Below, one piece after another: positions 32,419 through 42,170 of a DNA stretch of 63,010 bases; position 1 is the first letter of the stretch, and each line of letters begins with the position of its first letter. Below the pieces are notes generated by a model. The model searched no databases, was not told where the DNA came from, and saw nothing but the letters and a program-made list of their open reading frames with translations. The DNA lies in assembly GCA_022496185.1 (NCBI GenBank), contig WTXG01000213.1, forward strand, positions 1-63,010, read 5' to 3'. Source of the DNA: Multifurca ochricompacta (lineage: Eukaryota > Basidiomycota > Agaricomycetes > Russulales > Russulaceae). The translations under genes and the position numbers were made by a program.

Positions 32419-35400
32419 CTACTAACCATCCTGGCAGCACCCTCGATCTTGTCTGGGCCTCGCTTTCACTTCATGCCAGCGGTTCCCTCTCCCCGGTTGT
32501 CCTGGACTGGGCTGCTAGCCTGGGCTCTGACCATGCTGGCTTGCACTTCTCCTGGCAACACTCGCTCATGGCTCTCGATCCTGTGCCACCAGTCAAAGCA
32601 TACGTCACCAAAGCTTCTGACGACACGCTTACTGCCTGGTGGGACCATCTGGACCTCTCTTTGCTGCCCATCCCTCAGCTGACCACTCCGGCTGAGGTCG
32701 ACTCCTTCGCTGACGCCCTTCTAGACGTCCTGACCACGACAGCTGATGCTCACTTAGCCGTTGTCTCCTCGCCTCGCGCCAAAAGGGCTAAGTGGTGGAA
32801 CCCAGCCTGCACCCAGGCTGTTACCACGCTTCGGCGCTCTCGACATGACCCTGCCGCCAAGGCCCTCGCATCTGATGCTCTATGCCACGAAATACGGCAG
32901 GCTAAGTTCGCTTGGACCAATGAGGCTATCTCTACTCAGGACGTCTGGGACGTTGCTGCTTGGTGTCATGGGCGACAAATTTCTATCGTCCCCGCCATCC
33001 GCCGACCCTCTGGCCCCCTCCTCTGGGACCGATCCACCATCAAAGAGGTTTTCGTGGCCCAGTTCTTCGGGTCCAAATCCACTCCGGTGCCAACCATCTT
33101 CCCTGATGACCCCCCACCTTTGCCTGTGTGCCCCTGGGTGCCGTTCAAATCTGATGAAATTGCCGATCATTTACGCAAGACCTCATCAAAGTCTTCCCCT
33201 GGTTTCTCCAAGATCAACTGGAGAATCCTCAAGTGGGCCTGGCCGTCAATTGATGACCACGTCACGGCCCTCTTCAACGCCTCCGTCCAAGTCGGACACG
33301 TGCCTGCCTCCTGGAAACGAGCCCTCACGGTCGTTCTCCCCAAACCGGCACGACCGGACTACAGCCTCGCCAAGGCCCACCATCTGATATCCCTATTGGA
33401 GACATTGGGGAAACTCCTCGATAAGTCCCTCGCAAAGCGTCTTACGTCTGACATAGACAGATACGCCACCCTCCCTTCCACTCAGTTCGGCGCGCGGTCC
33501 AACTTGTGCTGCCTGGACTCAGCGTTATCCCTTGTCCATGACATCACTCACGTCCAGGCCTCTGGCATGGTCTGCGGCATGGTGCTCTTTGACGTTTTGG
33601 GGTTTTTCGACCATGTGCACCCTCAGCACTGTGCAGCCGTCCTCTCTAGGCTCGGCTACCCCCCTCAGGTTTCAGACTGGGTTCTCAGCTTTCTCTCTGA
33701 TCACACCGCCTCCCTGTCATTCAACAGCTCTGTTGGCCCTCCTCACCCCACAACGATTGGGACCCCACAAGGGTCTCCCATCTCCCCCGTCTTGGCCACA
33801 CTCTATGCTGCCCTGCTCCTCCACTTAGCCACATCCTGGTCTGGCTGCCGGTTGTCCATGTACGTGGATGACGGCCTCCTTTTCGCCTGGGCACCGACTT
33901 GGGATGAAGTGGTCTCCTCACTGAGACACCACTACGCGATCACTATGGACTGGTTGGCTCATGCTGGCATGTCTGCTGACCCGGCAAAGACCGAAGCCCT
34001 CTTCTTCTCCCGCGCGCGCACACGGAACCTACCTCCGCACGAAATCTCTCTCCCCTGCCACGATGCGCCTGACTTTGTTGTCAAGGCAGGGGCCCAGGTG
34101 CGATACTTGGGTTTTTTCTTTACCCCTTCCCTCTCCTGGCGTCCTCATGTAGATATTATGTGTCGACGGGCCCGTGCGTCCATCCACGCGCTGCACCTGC
34201 TGGGCAATTCCGAACGTGGCCTCTCCACCAAGAACTGGAGACTAGTCCTCAACACGGTCTGTCTTCCGGTGCTGACCTATGGCTCACAGCTATGGGTCCA
34301 CACTAGACAGGCCCCTGCTCTCCTCAAACGACTGCAACTCGTCTCGAATGCCATGGTCCATAAGATCACTGGTTCTTTCCACACAGCACCGCGCAGTCCT
34401 CTGCACGAGCTCACGTGGGTGCTACCGATGAAGTTCTTTGTTGAGAAGTTGGCAGATACCACTGCTTTACAGTATGCCTCCCTCCCTGTTCACTCCCAGC
34501 CCATCCAGCGCCTTCGTGGCACTCTGGACGACGCCCTCCTACATCCTCGACACCGACATCGCACCCGGACCCCTGCACCTACTGCACCTCACCGGCTTAC
34601 CCCCCTGCAAGCTCTCGCTGACCGCGTCCCCCCGCTCAATGGGGTGCCAGATGTCCTTGCCTTTGCTCCATGGGAACTCCCTGCCTGGGGCACGCGCACA
34701 CATTTTGTGGGAACGTGCCCCCCAACCGTACGTCTTGATGAAGTCTGTGCTCTCCTGGCTTTGCCTCGCTCTGATCTAGCTATCGTTCATGTGGCTACCT
34801 CACACTCCCGCACTAAACGAGTCGACAAGAAGCTCATCGGCGCTGCCAGCGCTGTCCTTATGGACGCCTCAGGCAAAACCACCAACCACTGGGTCTGCGG
34901 CACTGGAGGTGTCAAGTCTGACGTAGACTTGTATGCCCTTAGTCGCACCCTACAGTGGCTTGCATCGTACTACGAGGGCCGCACCCTAGCCCCACGTCTG
35001 GTGCTCACAGCTTCGTCGAGTTCTACCCTGGCAGGACTCCGCACTTGCGACCCCCATCGCTTTACCAGTGACTTCATTTCGTCTCACAACGCACTGGCTA
35101 AGTTGCTTGCAGACCATCCCCTCCTGGACATCACCTTCATGTGGTGCCCTCCTTCTCCCCGCTACCAAGCATCGTCCCTCGCCCCCAAAGCCGCGGACCG
35201 CGCTCGTCGCCTGCACAACCCGGGCAACCTCAATGAGCCCCCCTCCCCGCTCCAGTGGCATGCTTTGTCACGCCTTCGCACCTACGACAACTGGCGCGCA
35301 GAGTGGCTTTGCTCTCGATCCCTCGACACTGAGGCTCAGGCCAGTCATAAGGCCTACAGCATCTCCATCCAGGGTCCTCCCACTGGTGGCAATCATCCCC

Positions 35401-35607
35401 TTTGGATGGCGGCCACCATAAAATGCAAAGACAATCTGTTCACCAGACACACGGTCTCCATGGCGTTCCAACTGGCTACTGGCCACACCTTCATCGCGGA
35501 GTACCACGAACGATTCTTCAAGTCCCATCCAGAGGCCGACCGCCTCTGTCATTGCAATGGTGTCACCCCTGCGACGTTTGTACACGTTGCACTGGACTGT
35601 CCATTAC

Positions 35608-36213
35608 TGTTACGACCTACCCAGCGTACCAAACAGACGGCAAGACGTGGGGGACACACAAGCAGTGACAGCAGCCGCGCGGGGTCCGCAAGGACATTGC
35701 CGGCTTAGTCATGATGTCCCACGCCGAAGTCCAGAAGACAGGATACAGCATGAGGTACAGAAGCAGATCACGTGACAGTAAGGTTTGATGCCTCGTGTAC
35801 AGAAGGACCCTGAACCTTAGTTGACGTGGGAAGACGGTGGCGCTGGTTCTGATGGAAGGTTCCATAGTCACACGTCCAGAACCACAAGCGTCTAGATAAG
35901 ACTGATAAGAACGGATGACTAAGCTAGTACCAGCATGTATATATACCCTAGCTAGTCTCGCTCAGATGGTTCCCCATCTTGAGCTCCTGTGACAATCAGT
36001 AGCCTTGTGGACCTTTAACTTCCTTCCTTGCGTCTCACCACCCGGACTCCTCTCTTTGGTGCTTTGTCCTTCTGGGGCCTTGCACACTGATTGGCTTGTG
36101 ACTGAGCGTAGCGTTGGACTTATTGTCTTCCGCATCGACCCAAGATCGTCCCGACCTTGTCTCTGTGACCTAGCCGCCCGCACTCGATCGCGTACGCCCC
36201 TCTGAGCGTAACA
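35608..36213 (+). mobile_element. Solo LTR (Ty3/gypsy type) inside the LINE
   Basis: The 606-bp unit starts tgttacgacc and ends gagcgtaaca, flanked by attac at 35603-35607 and 36214-36218. Its terminal tgttacg/cgtaaca matches the ends of the gypsy LTR at 55651-56233, but the interior differs. Conceptual removal rejoins the LINE C-terminal frame. Confidence 0.88.
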
Positions 36214-36398
36214 ATTACACACCCAAACACGGACAGAATGCGACATGGACCCTGGCTCGCTGTTCGACGAGCTCACCTGGCCGCAGATTTTCAATAATCG
36301 CGCCAGAGTCACCCAGCTCCTGGAGTTCATCCAGGCCTCGAGGGCTTTCTTCAAGCCCATTCACGCGCGCAGGCCCCGGGAACCCCCTTGAAGGGGAC

Positions 36399-36875
36399 TA
36401 GTGATGTTCCGGCCCAGCTTGGCCCAAAAGCCACGGCTTTGGCTCAGCCTGAGGCGGCTCTGGCTTTCCTGAAGTCTGGGCCAAGCCAAAGCCGCCACAG
36501 ACGGCTTGGCCCTGGCCCGGCTTGGCCCAAGCCGCGGCTTTTGGCAGAAAAAATTTTATGACATATAACCAGTAGTTATAGTTCAGCTAATCCAAATCCG
36601 ACTTGGTGTGTTACGTATTGCAAAGCTATATCGAAGAAAAAGTTTGAAATGCCGTGATAAACATGATCATGTGACCCAAATCAACCACTTTGTGATCATA
36701 TTTCTACTGATTTTGACAATTGCAATTGCACTTGTATGTACTGTTGAAAGCCACGGCCTGAGCTGGCGGCTTTGGCTTTTAGTTTCTCTGAGCCGGGCCA
36801 AAGCCCTTGCTGGGCTGTCACAACAGCCTGGCTTGGCCCGGCTTCCGGCTTTGAGCTGGGCCAGGCACATCACTA
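36399..36875 (+). mobile_element. hAT-like MITE 1
   Basis: The 477-bp unit has terminal inverted repeats: it starts tagtgatgttccggcccagc and its end read in reverse is tagtgatgtgcctggcccag. It is flanked by aaggggac at 36391-36398 and 36876-36883, an 8-bp duplication as hAT elements make. The ends are very GC-rich and palindromic (cggcttggcc, aagccgcggc). No transposase is encoded. A related copy lies at 40431-40725. Confidence 0.85.
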
Positions 36876-37140
36876 AAGGGGACTCTCTGGACTTGGACTT
36901 AGTAAGACTTTCTTTACTTTGAACAGTCTCTGTTTCGGACGGCCACTCCACGTACATTCTCCCTTAGATTTTTCTCTTAGAGTTTTTTGCCTAGCATGTC
37001 CCCGTAGACATGGCATCTCCATGTTCATTTCTCACAGTAGTTACATTGTACCCTGATGTAGCTGCGCGATTGGGCTGAGTCCCGCAAGCGCATCAATAAA
37101 GTCGAGTTCAAAAAAAAAAAAAAAAAAAAAACAAACTTCC

Positions 37141-37630
37141 CGACTGTATTTGTAGTCGCACATGGGCACACATCAATAATAGGTCCCATCCAACCCTCTC
37201 TACGGCAACATGTCTAAAGAATCCAGGTGATTCTTCGTATTTTCATTCAATTCCTATATCGTTCCCTCAAATTGACGTTACCAGTAATAATATTCTATGC
37301 CATCTCATTGGCAGTGTAAGGAAGGTGTGAGCATTGGGCATAAAACCTTCGGCCTCCTCCACTTTTGGCTAACTCTTCATGCGAGCCCTGGACTATAAAA
37401 TTTCTGATTACTAGACCTCATTTTTAGACACTCTTACTATACTTCAAAGCATTTAGTGCATGGTACGAGTTTCACATTTCATCTTATCAGCTACAATCAT
37501 ACTGTCTGCACTCTGAGCCGGCTTCCTGTCCATTCCCTAGCATCAATTTTCTCATTTTCGTCCACTCCTTACAAACTGTTTCATATCCTAACCATCGCCT
37601 GCACTTCAACTGTCACTTCACCGTCTTCCA
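37141..37630. repeat. Continuation of copy B 3' flank
   Basis: Bases 37141-37318 match 47250-47430 of copy C (tctacggcaacatgtctaaa, ccagtaataatattctatgc), resuming the duplicated flank after the LINE. No gene is recognised from here to the solo LTR at 37631. Confidence 0.6.
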
Positions 37631-38131
37631 TGTGAAACAGGCATGTGCGCAGCATACTGACTGTAAGGTTAGCGGGTTAGGCTAAAAGACAAGTTAGACT
37701 TCAGAGGTGAAGAAAACTCTGTTACTATACTACTGACCTAAAAGACAAGTTAGCTACAGAGAGCAGTTAGTCAAAGGTATAAGTAGGGAGTAATGTAAAT
37801 GGGACTTACACTTCAGAGGTGAAGAAAACTCTGAAGTGTAGAGGACGAAACAGACACCCTTATATACTAATCAAGGGATGGTCTGTGCACTGGGAATAAG
37901 TCCACAAGTGCCGGACAAAGTCCAAACAATAAACAAGAGGGATAAAGGCCATTGGCCACTACAGAAATCACATGTTACATGGTGTATCAGTCAGCTACTG
38001 CGGAATGTGAGAAAGAAAGTAATAATGATAATGTAAATAGTCTGAAACTCCGGTATCTAATCTAATCTACAAAGTAGCTAATCTAATCACCTGATGCCTG
38101 AAGCATCACCGAACATATTCTGTGTTCAACA
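37631..38131 (+). mobile_element. Solo LTR of the copia family
   Basis: The 501-bp unit starts tgtgaaacaggcatgtgcgc and ends ctgtgttcaaca, closely matching both LTRs of the copia element at 47738-54812. It is flanked by ttcca at 37626-37630 and 38132-38136. Confidence 0.93.
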
Positions 38132-38189
38132 TTCCAGACCTGGTCTTTTCCTTGCTTCTCTCTCTCTCTCTCTCTCTCTTTGTGTGCAA

Positions 38190-39473
38190 AAGAGCAGTTA
38201 TTGAACAAGGCGCGAGGTCAGTCGGAACCATCGGCACCGTCATCAGTAACGTTCAGCACGATCCAACGCTCATCGACTTCATTGCGTCGCGCGGGCTCTC
38301 CTCTCTCCTCCTCTCAGCTAACCAGGTCACATTGCACCACGAGTACGCTCTCTCGATCTACCTCTATGTAGCCTTAAACCGAGGAGGCTTTTTATAGCGT
38401 CTACCCTGCTGTCGACCCATCCCAGCTCATCTCCAACCAAGCTTTCCAGGGCAAACGTGTCATTGTCACAGGCGCATCACGAGGCATCGGCGAAGATGTT
38501 GCCTTCACGTTCGCCCGTGCGGGTGCATCCATAGTACTCGTTGCGCGGACCGAGTCTCAGGTCGATGCGGTGGAAAGTCGGATCTTGGAACACGTCCAAA
38601 ATGCGCAGGTCTTGAAAGCTGCAGTGGACGTGATGACCCGGCGAAGGTCGAAGTGGCTGTGACACGGGCGGTTGAACGATTTGGCGGCGGGGATGTACTC
38701 GTCGCGGTGGCCGGTACGGCGCGTGGCATAACGGTTGGTGCGCCAAACATTTTTGCCGCTCGGCGCTTCCATATAATCAAACTAATTGAAATACAAAGCC
38801 TTCTCGCAGGCGGATCCATATGATTGGTGGAATGCCTTGGAAATCAATCGTCGTGGCGTCTTCAATGTTGTTCGGTGAGCGTCTGTCGTTTCTGATAGTG
38901 ATAGGAACGGCCATTGCTAACTCTATGCTAGGCTTAACTGAAAAATATGCATTGCCACACCTTGAGAAGTCACATGGTCGCATCATCGCAATAACCTCCA
39001 TCTCGTCCCAACTCCGCGTACCCTTCGCGAGTGATTATTGTGTCTCAAAGCATGCACTCACACGTTTTATGGAATTTGTTCCCATTGGTAAGCCCTTTGT
39101 GCTTCCTCGAGTTGGGGGGGGGGTTAGAGACTCGTGCTTAAGTTGCCAATACAGAACATCCGAAAGTGCTGGCATTCCCGGTCCATCCGGGCGCTATTCT
39201 CACAGAACTCTCGAAAGCGAGTGGTTACCCAGCTGAGCTGTTTAATGACACTGTTGGATTAGCGTCCGCTTATATATTACACTTGGCCGCTGGAAATGCT
39301 GACTGGTTGAACGGGCGGTACGTACCCTCTTGCTGCTCCGCATTAGTTGGGTGATGATCGTCGTACAAAGGTACTCTTCTGCTTGCTGGGATATCACGGA
39401 ACTAGAACGGGATTGGAAGGAAAAGGCATTGGAGAAGGGTGCGCTAGTGAATAAACTGTATCTCCCCCAATGA
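38190..39473 (+). pseudogene. Short-chain dehydrogenase/reductase (SDR), probably broken
   Basis: This is a classical SDR with an NAD(P)-binding Rossmann fold; the substrate is unknown. GKRVIVTGASRGIGEDVAFT (about 38450-38510) holds the TGxxxGIG cofactor motif. DVLVAVAGTARG, DWWNALEINRRGVFNVVR, GRIIAITSISSQLRVPFASD and YCVSKHAL (the YxxxK catalytic pair, about 39040-39063) follow, then VHPGAILTEL, an exon ending DWLNGR, and a last exon YSSACWDITELERDWKEKAL with TGA at 39471-39473. A base is missing after AAVDV (near 38630), where the frame must shift to read DPAKVEVAVTRAVERFG. The first exon (about 38190-38397) is uncertain: no in-frame ATG is clear, and a solo LTR ends only 60 bases upstream and may have removed the promoter. 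Confidence 0.7.
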
Positions 39474-39699
39474 ACGGGTGGGGGTGGATGTGGATGAATG
39501 CATTTATGCGATGCGATTAAATGCGACCATATGATATGGGTGGATTATATGCAGTATGGTATTAATCACGTGATGTGTGACGTATGACTGAAAATAATCT
39601 ATTTAATTGAAATTGAATGACAATCAATAACCTCCAGTTCCTCAAGCTCAAGTGACATTGTCGTCCTTCTCTGGTTTATTTTATTTATATAGACATAGA

Positions 39700-39967
39700 T
39701 GTGGAACAGGAATGTCGCAGGCTTGTACTTGGATGCTATACTACTTTCTATTTCACCTTGTTAGATGCAGAAGCTTAGATGCAGTTATAATGCGATAGCA
39801 TTCGCTTTATTTATAGCAGCTATACAGTGGCTTATATATGTGTAATATATCGGCTACTAAATTATACAAGCACGTGTGTTTTGATCATATGCCCGATCTT
39901 AGATGTATAAAAGAATTAATTGTGAACACGTGATCTCATCACTCACTACCGGTATTCTGGTTCAACA
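39700..39967 (+). repeat. LTR-like dispersed repeat
   Basis: 268 bases starting tgtggaacaggaatgtcgca and ending attctggttcaaca, related to 23198-23438 and 54977-55305. I see no target duplication. The flanking 39474-39699 and 40174-40430 hold nothing I recognise. Confidence 0.55.
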
Positions 39968-39991
39968 TTTACTAGCATTAGGACAGTTACT

Positions 39992-40173
39992 TGTGCAACC
40001 ATCGTGTTTTCACCTGGGCCATCAGGATCCTCCCCAGATGTCTGTAATCACCCCTTTCGCGTGCTCTCTTTGGCCCAGAGAAAGGGCTGTTGCTCTTTCA
40101 CTGCCACGTCACGTCATCTTCAGCCATGTGTTCATTGTGAATGTGTATACATGCGATTACCACCCAGGGACCT
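39992..40173 (+). repeat. Dispersed repeat, copy 2 of 2
   Basis: Similar to 17000-17193 (cgtgttttcacctgggccat and ctctttcactgccacgtcac). No coding content is seen. Confidence 0.6.
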
Positions 40174-40430
40174 TGTTACGTCTGAGTTCGGTGTCGAGAT
40201 TATTGACAAAGTCCGGGTGATGAGATGTCAAAGCAAAGAATGAATTCCTGAGATCTAAGGTCTTGTAGGTACAAGAGCTCGAAACTATAGAATATAAGCT
40301 TGACTGTGGCAGCTTAATAGATAAGACAAGATGGGAATGATGTATATAGTAGTGACGTCATATGTGTTGAAACGGTGCTATGAACATTGAGGCAAGTGGA
40401 GAACGTGGAGTAGGAAAAGAGAAAAGAAAA

Positions 40431-40725
40431 TAGTGATGTGCCTGGCCCGGCTCAGATAAATTAAAAGCCAAAGCCGCCGGCTCAGGCCGCGGCTTTCAAC
40501 AGCACATACAAGTGCAATAGCAATCATCAAAATCAGTAGAAATCTGATCACAAAGTGGTTGATTTGGGTCACGTGATCATGTTTATTGCGGCATTTCAAA
40601 CTTTTTCTTCGATATAGCTTTGCAATACGTAACACACTAAGTCAGATTTTGATTAGCTGAATGTCATAAAATTTTCTCTGCCAAAAGCCGCGGCTTTTGG
40701 GCCAAGCCGGGCCGGAACATCACTA
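40431..40725 (-). mobile_element. hAT-like MITE 2 at the left edge of segment C
   Basis: The 295-bp unit has ends tagtgatgtgcctggcccgg and, in reverse, tagtgatgttccggcccggc, with the same interior as MITE 1 in the opposite orientation (compare cacaaagtggttgatttggg with 36670-36700). The flanks aaagaaaa and gtcacgac are not a duplication. The right flank is the middle of an AKR exon. Confidence 0.85.
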
Positions 40726-41560
40726 GTCACGACCAAGTATGATGGTAGTGTAGTGTCGGAGGAAGTACATTCTAGTTTCCAAAAGGTACGAGTACCGTTT
40801 CATATCCTCACACACACCTTTGAGCTGACCAATCCCAATCAATTCGCCGGCGCCCCCCCCCTCCATTTTCTAGTTGGGATTACACATCCCGATTCGTATC
40901 TTGTTCATGGACTATGGAATATTGAAAACGATGACGTTGAGGGGACTTTGGGAAGAGATGAACAAAGTGAAGCATGCTGGGCTTGCCAAGTAGGTCCCTC
41001 TTTTTCTTCTCTAGGAAATCTAGCCCCCTTCATCTCTCGTATGTGTGTGCGCACGTGGTAGGAGTATTGGGGTTAGCAATTTTATACTGGATTTATTACA
41101 GCGCATCGTCAAGACGGGAAAGAGGGTCCCTGCTGTGAACCAGGTGCGGGAGAGAGGGAGGGAGTGACAAGATCCGGCTTCGTGGAAGGATGTGCTGGAG
41201 TTTTCGGCGAAGCGTGGCATCGTGACCGAGGTCTACGGCAGCCTCGCGTGAGTGTCTGACTCCCCACCCTCCCCCTTTTCCCTTCCTAATTTTGCCAAGT
41301 AACGACAAACGGGGTTTTTTTTATTTGGAAGTTCTATTACAACATTTCCTGGTGGACTCATCGACCCCACAATCGCTAGGATCGCAGCTAGGATCGGAGG
41401 TACGCCGGCTCAGGTGATCTTCACGTGGGCGCATTCGATGGGAGGCACACCCGATGAGACGAGTACCTATGCATCCTTCAACTAGCGGAACTTACACCCG
41501 AAGAAATAGTTACTATCGACGAAGCTGGCACTAAGGGTTCCACATCGTCTGCTTGTCGGA
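40726..41560 (+). pseudogene. Aldo-keto reductase pseudogene, segment copy C
   Basis: The copy starts abruptly inside the exon encoding VTTKYDG, directly after MITE 2. YLVHGLWNIENDDVEG is intact here, where copy B has a stop, but an extra G then shifts the frame. In the next-to-last exon the bases catccgtataattacgctt are missing between two gctt repeats, so QIRL runs into SWKDVLEF-like sequence. The later exon keeps RIGGTPAQVIFTWAHS, and the end is truncated compared with copies A and B. The lesions differ from those in A and B, so decay was independent. Confidence 0.82.
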
Positions 41561-42170
41561 ACCGGAAGCTAGGCTCGGATGTGCCGGTCGGAGTTCGTCG
41601 AGGTGTAGGTGTAGGTGCGATGTGAAGCAGGCTTGGGATCGTACTCGTCGTGTTTTTATTTGTGTTTGCTGTCATGCACGGAAGTTTGTGGGGCTTTGCT
41701 TGCCGTCGCACGGCTGTGCCTTCATTAGAAGGAGAATGAGCAGAACGCCCTACTGGGGCCTTAGTAGTATTAGACTGGTTGTGTTGTTAGATCAGCCATT
41801 TGTAGTTGAATAGATACTCAGTCAAACTTTGAGAATGTGCTTGTGAGCAAGGCGAGCCGAATGATCGATATCGGACAAGTTTTACACAATGTTTCTGAAA
41901 CGGAACGTGTCATAATGCAGCAATTTATTTCTCTCTCGATCCTTGTACCTTGATCATCTAGCATTAGGGCTGAGGAAATATCACTCATGGCCGTTCTGAT
42001 GCCTCATCTGCAACGTTCAGTTCACTGGTCCTCCAAGATGCAGTATCTATGTTGCCTCTTGTCACCTCTACATCCCAGCGTCTATCTTCGGTTTTAGGCG
42101 TCTATCTATACATAATCCATCGATAACCATCCGCCGCCTTTTACTCTTCCCCATAACCCAGTCTAGCTTC
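41561..42170 (+). promoter_or_regulatory. Upstream region of NLR-like gene C
   Basis: It is homologous to the upstream regions of A and B but more diverged, with several short deletions (for example in ctctttcctctatcgctcat before the ATG). The TATA-like position reads tctatctatacata (42101-42114). Confidence 0.5.

Larger units (their letters stand above)
31740..36391 (+). pseudogene. LINE ORF2: endonuclease, reverse transcriptase, C-terminal domain
   Basis: The endonuclease (EEP) part has LLAGDFNLHHLDWAPPGS near 31755-31810. After the first LTR it continues NHPGSTLDLVWASLSLHASG and SDHAGLHF. The RT core (about 33180-34200) has SSKSSPGFSKINWRILKWAW, LISLLETLGKLLDKSLAKR, MVLFDVLGFFDHV, IGTPQGSPISPVLATLYAAL and MYVDDG (33859-33876), so the catalytic Asp residues are present. 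A degenerate RNase H-like region (AVLMDASGK, LVLTASSSSTLAGL) follows. A C-terminal domain reads CHCNGVTPATFVHVALDCPL and, beyond the second LTR, LFDELTWPQIFNNRARVTQL, ending in REPP with TGA at 36389-36391. The apparent end at 35708 is read-through into the LTR. The 5' end is missing, so the element cannot move by itself. Confidence 0.85.
31740..37130 (+). mobile_element. Tad-like LINE (non-LTR retrotransposon), 5'-truncated, with three nested insertions
   Basis: The element runs from inside the endonuclease domain to an A tract (37110-37130) and is flanked by acaaacttcc at 31730-31739 and 37131-37140. Its 3' tail (about 37035-37110) recurs at 23466-23520 and 24095-24190 on the minus strand. 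Three later insertions interrupt it: a solo LTR at 31919-32418, a gypsy-type solo LTR at 35608-36213 and a hAT-like MITE at 36399-36875. Net of these and their target duplications the LINE is about 3.8 kb. Copy C of the duplicated segment keeps the equivalent uninterrupted site near 47187-47200. Confidence 0.9.

Noticed and set aside
32382..35708. A 1108-residue LINE protein with its own start and stop
   Set aside because: The first 12 or so residues come from the LTR ending at 32418, and the last 34 from the LTR starting at 35608; the real ORF is longer and interrupted.
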